Of a DNA stretch of 35,457 bases, positions 33,149-35,457 are shown piece after piece. A program made the position numbers and the translations under genes. Under the pieces are notes generated by a model. The model was given only the letters and a program-made list of their open reading frames with translations, ran no database searches and was not told where the DNA came from. Every line of letters begins with the position of its first letter. The first letter of the stretch is position 1. Origin of the DNA: Verrucomicrobiaceae bacterium (GTDB lineage: Bacteria; Verrucomicrobiota; Verrucomicrobiia; Verrucomicrobiales; V1-33); contig JAIXPK010000445.1 of NCBI GenBank assembly GCA_027486335.1, positions 1 to 35,457 on the forward strand, written 5' to 3'.

Positions 33149-33868
33149 TTACTTCATGAGTTCGGCGACCTTGTCTTTGATGGCGGAGGCCCAGAGTTCG
33201 TAGCCTTTGGGGCTGAGGTGGAGGAGGTCGGGCATGATGTCTTTGGAGAGGGTGCCGTCGGGTTGGAGGAAGGTGGAACCGATGTCCATGAAGGTGATGG
33301 ATTTGCCGTCGGCGAGGGGCTTGAGGAGGTCGTTGATGGCGGCGTTATGGACGCGGAGTTTGTCGGTGGATTTTTCGCCGCGTGGGAAGATGCCGAGGAG
33401 GAGGACCTTGGTGTCTGGGAGCTTGGTGTGGAGCTTGTCGAGGATGGCTTTGACGCCGGCGGCGGTGTCGGCGGCCGGTTCAGCGGCTTTGCGGTGGCCG
33501 GTGTTGTTGGTGCCGATCATGAGGACGACGAGCTTGGGTTTGAGGCCGTCGAAGTTGCCGTGGTCGAGACGCCAGAGGATGTGTTCGGTGCGGTCGCCGC
33601 CGATGCCGAAGTTGGCGGGTTTGTATTCGGCCCATGTACTCCATGCGGCTTTGCCTGCGCCCTCCCAGCCCTGGGTGATGGAGTCGCCGAGGAAGACGAG
33701 TTGGGCTTCGCCTTTTTTGGAGATTTCGTTGAAGGAATTGATGCGGCCTTCGGTGCCGCCGTGGACCTCGGCTTTGATGGCGAGGTTGACAGCGGGTTTG
33801 GCGGCGTCCTGGGCGTGGAGCGGGAGCATGAGGGAGAGGGCTGCTAGGGAGAGAGGGAGGAGTTTCAT
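33149..33868 (-). CDS. Secreted SGNH/GDSL hydrolase (PAF-acetylhydrolase-like)
   Basis: 239 aa from ATG 33868, which starts directly with a signal peptide 'LLPLSLAALSLMLPLHAQ'; a longer frame from 33907 adds only a hydrophilic tail. Block I 'LGDSITQGW' gives the nucleophile S63. 'NFGIGGDRTEHILW' holds the oxyanion glycine of block II, and 'GTNNTG' the Asn of block III (N121). 'DLLHLSPKGY' holds the Asp-His pair of block V (D214, H217). The catalytic set is complete. The sequence resembles PAF-acetylhydrolase IB-like bacterial esterases often placed near sulfatases and other glycan enzymes, where they act as acetyl esterases; the substrate here is inferred. It has its own terminator. Confidence 0.9.
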   Translation of the reverse strand: MKLLPLSLAALSLMLPLHAQDAAKPAVNLAIKAEVHGGTEGRINSFNEISKKGEAQLVFLGDSITQGWEGAGKAAWSTWAEYKPANFGIGGDRTEHILWRLDHGNFDGLKPKLVVLMIGTNNTGHRKAAEPAADTAAGVKAILDKLHTKLPDTKVLLLGIFPRGEKSTDKLRVHNAAINDLLKPLADGKSITFMDIGSTFLQPDGTLSKDIMPDLLHLSPKGYELWASAIKDKVAELMK

Positions 33869-33938
33869 GGTATGGGAGTGGATGGCTGAAGTGGAGGGGG
33901 TGGGCAACGCGGATTGAGCATCCGCAAGTCCGTGGGGG

Positions 33939-34787
33939 TCAGGGGGTGGGAGAGAAGACGGCGGCGAGGGCGTCGCGCATGACGGAGCGGTCGGGGGAGA
34001 TGCCGAGCCAGTAGGTGATGTTGAGGGCGCCCTGATTGACGAGCATGCCGAGCCCGTCGAGCGTCTGGCAGCCGGCGGAGGCGGCGAGTTGGAGGAAGGC
34101 GGTCTGGGGGGGATTGGGGATGACGTCGGCGACGATCATGTGAGGGAGGAAGCCGGTGACGGGGAGGGAAGTGGAGACGTCCGGGAAGAGACCGACGCTG
34201 GTGGCATTGATGATGATGGAGGCGTCTGGAGGGAGCGTGGTGGGATGGGAGAGGGGGAGGCTGACGACTTCCGGGAGGAGCGGGGCGAGGAGGGCGGCGA
34301 GGGGTGCGGCGCGGTCGGGGTTGCGGTTGATGAGGGTGATGCGGGTGGTGCCTGCGAGGGCGAGTTCGACGGCGATGGCGCGGGCGGCTCCGCCGGCTCC
34401 GAAGAGGACGACGTGCTGGCCTGCGGGGTTGATGAGCGGGCGGAGACTTTCGAGGAAGCCCTTGCCGTCGGTGTTTTCGCCGAGCCAGCGGCCGTCGGGC
34501 TGGCGGACGGCGCAGTTGACGGCTCCGATGATGGCGGCGGAGGGGGCGAGACCGTCGAGGTGGTCGATGACCGCGATTTTGTGAGGAAGACTGCAATTGA
34601 AGCCGAGGTAGCCCTGGGCTTTTGCGCCGCGGACGGCGTCGGCGAGGTTCTCGGGGGAGACCTCCATGTTGATGTAGCGGCAGTGGAGGTTGTGGTGACG
34701 GAAGGCGGCTTCCATCATGACGACGGTGGGGTTTTCGGCGACGGGCTGGGCGAAGCAGCCGGTGAGGGCGGGGAGGAAGTCGGGCAT
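33939..34787 (-). CDS. aroE: Shikimate dehydrogenase family protein (AroE-like, variant substrate loop)
   Basis: 282 aa from ATG 34787. The Rossmann motif 'LFGAGGAARA' (G130-G133) and 'LINRNPDRA' indicate NADP binding. K70 in 'SLPHK', N91 and D107 ('ENTDGKGF') are the catalytic or substrate residues expected of shikimate dehydrogenase. 'LDGLGMLVNQGA' closes the active site. The N-terminal shikimate-binding 'HSxSP' is replaced by 'VAENPT' (about 16-21), and 'NVTxP' by 'NCSLP'. The family step is reduction of 3-dehydroshikimate in aromatic amino acid synthesis; the altered loop leaves room for a quinate- or other-acid-specific variant. The gene is 70 bp upstream of the esterase gene and unrelated to it in function. 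Confidence 0.88.
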   Translation of the reverse strand: MPDFLPALTGCFAQPVAENPTVVMMEAAFRHHNLHCRYINMEVSPENLADAVRGAKAQGYLGFNCSLPHKIAVIDHLDGLAPSAAIIGAVNCAVRQPDGRWLGENTDGKGFLESLRPLINPAGQHVVLFGAGGAARAIAVELALAGTTRITLINRNPDRAAPLAALLAPLLPEVVSLPLSHPTTLPPDASIIINATSVGLFPDVSTSLPVTGFLPHMIVADVIPNPPQTAFLQLAASAGCQTLDGLGMLVNQGALNITYWLGISPDRSVMRDALAAVFSPTP

Positions 34788-34825
34788 GGAGAGTAAAGTT
34801 AGTGAGAGGCCGGTGAAAGCGAGGT

Positions 34826-35457
34826 TCAGGGGATGGTGACGCGGAGGCGGAGGAAGCTGGAGGTGCGTGAGGAGACGGGTGTGGTGGAGCGCCAGAGTTC
34901 GGATTGGGAGCCGTCGGGGTTAGGGACGACGAGGACTCGGGTCATGGTGGCGGGGGACCACGAGACGAGATCGGTGGAGGCTTCCGGGAGCGTGATGAGA
35001 TTGTCCGAGCGCGGGTCGCGGGCGAATGAAAGAGTGAGGAACTGTTCCGTCAGGTCCGGAAGGCCGGGGCCTTGCGGGGATGCGAATGGCTGGAGCTCGG
35101 CGGAGAGGAGCGGGCGGCTGGCGGCGGAGCGAGGGTTGGTGCCGAGGGCGAATTCGGAGGCGTTGGCGAAGCCGTCGTCGTCGTCGTCAGCGGAGTCGCT
35201 AGTGATGGAGTGTGAGGATTTCCATGCGGAGTAGGAGAGGAGATCGTCGGTGCCTGGGGAGCCGTGATGGGCGGCGCTGGGTCGCCAGTTCTGGGGGAGT
35301 GCGGGGTCCGGGCGGGAATGGGGGCGGATGAGGACGAGGGAGAAGCCAGCGCCGTCGGCGGCTTCGGGCCATGGGTTGCGGTCGTTGTAGGTGAACGAGG
35401 CGATGGGTTGGCCGGAGGCGGAGAGGAGTTCGATGGTTTCGCCTTCGTCGGCGAGGC
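34826..35457 (-). CDS. Lamin-tail-domain secreted protein, C-terminal part only
   Basis: The gene runs off the right edge, so only 209 C-terminal residues are visible (first full codon read from 35455). They begin with the end of a lamin-tail domain: 'GETIELLSASGQPIASF' followed by 'NPWPEAADGAGFSLVLI' and 'HHGSPGTDD'. After it comes the verrucomicrobial C-terminal signature 'DDDDGFANASEFALGTNP' and a beta-rich end 'TSSFLRLRVTIP', which resembles the end of the 2169-aa protein ('RGFLRLKVTN'). Lamin-tail proteins of this group often carry CotH or other surface modules further upstream, not visible here. Stop codon at 34826-34828, 38 bp in front of the dehydrogenase start. Confidence 0.82.
   Translation of the reverse strand, partial: LADEGETIELLSASGQPIASFTYNDRNPWPEAADGAGFSLVLIRPHSRPDPALPQNWRPSAAHHGSPGTDDLLSYSAWKSSHSITSDSADDDDDGFANASEFALGTNPRSAASRPLLSAELQPFASPQGPGLPDLTEQFLTLSFARDPRSDNLITLPEASTDLVSWSPATMTRVLVVPNPDGSQSELWRSTTPVSSRTSSFLRLRVTIP

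Overview
The window looks like a piece of a high-GC chromosome from the Verrucomicrobiota, probably class Verrucomicrobiae. This is inferred from gene content, not from a marker gene. The supporting features are: ECF sigma factors paired with membrane Ser/Thr kinases, very large secreted proteins built from FG-GAP, delta-60, RCC1 and ELWR-type repeats, the C-terminal signature 'DxDxDGxxNxxEFxxGxxPL', a FGly-type sulfatase, an SGNH esterase and a lamin-tail protein. I see no rRNA, tRNA, CRISPR array or transposase.

Layout. 1-0.95 kb: a hairpin repeat, a small two-TM protein and a gene relic. 0.95-7.2 kb: a plus-strand run of ECF sigma factor, LRR-bearing Ser/Thr kinase, peptidase-S74 chaperone protein, secreted endonuclease/phosphatase-fold protein and a small exported protein. 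7.2-8.6 kb: an outer-membrane-protein relic on the minus strand, then two small unknown plus-strand genes separated by an integron attC-like site. 9.0-9.75 kb: a second, larger sigma factor. 9.9-24.5 kb: a minus-strand cluster of secreted repeat proteins, namely a 2169-aa protein, two 7-repeat paralogues, a frameshifted relic and a 1628-aa protein. It shows clear signs of tandem duplication and recombination. 24.6-28.0 kb: a divergent Ser/Thr kinase with zinc ribbon and WD40-like sensor. 28.4-32.5 kb: ExbB, an ExbD variant, an MBL/beta-CASP nuclease and a sulfatase. 32.5-33.15 kb: a gene-free stretch packed with hairpin repeats. 33.15-35.46 kb: minus-strand SGNH esterase, AroE-like dehydrogenase and the C-terminus of a lamin-tail protein.

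How the genes may work together (inference). Two sigma/kinase signalling modules flank or neighbour sets of exported proteins. The second kinase is divergent from the giant-protein cluster, and the 180-bp region between them carries paired direct and inverted repeats. In the secreted cluster the repeat units come in sevens: FG-GAP x7, delta-60 x7 and RCC1 x7 in the 2169-aa protein, VCBS x7 in the 1628-aa protein, and x7 in each paralogue. That number fits seven-bladed beta-propellers. Leader and flank sequences are nearly identical between duplicated copies while the propeller bodies have diverged.

The most interesting items are this duplicating multi-propeller locus, the attC-like cassette junction without an integrase, a five-copy intergenic repeat family, and an ExbD whose key membrane aspartate is replaced by asparagine.
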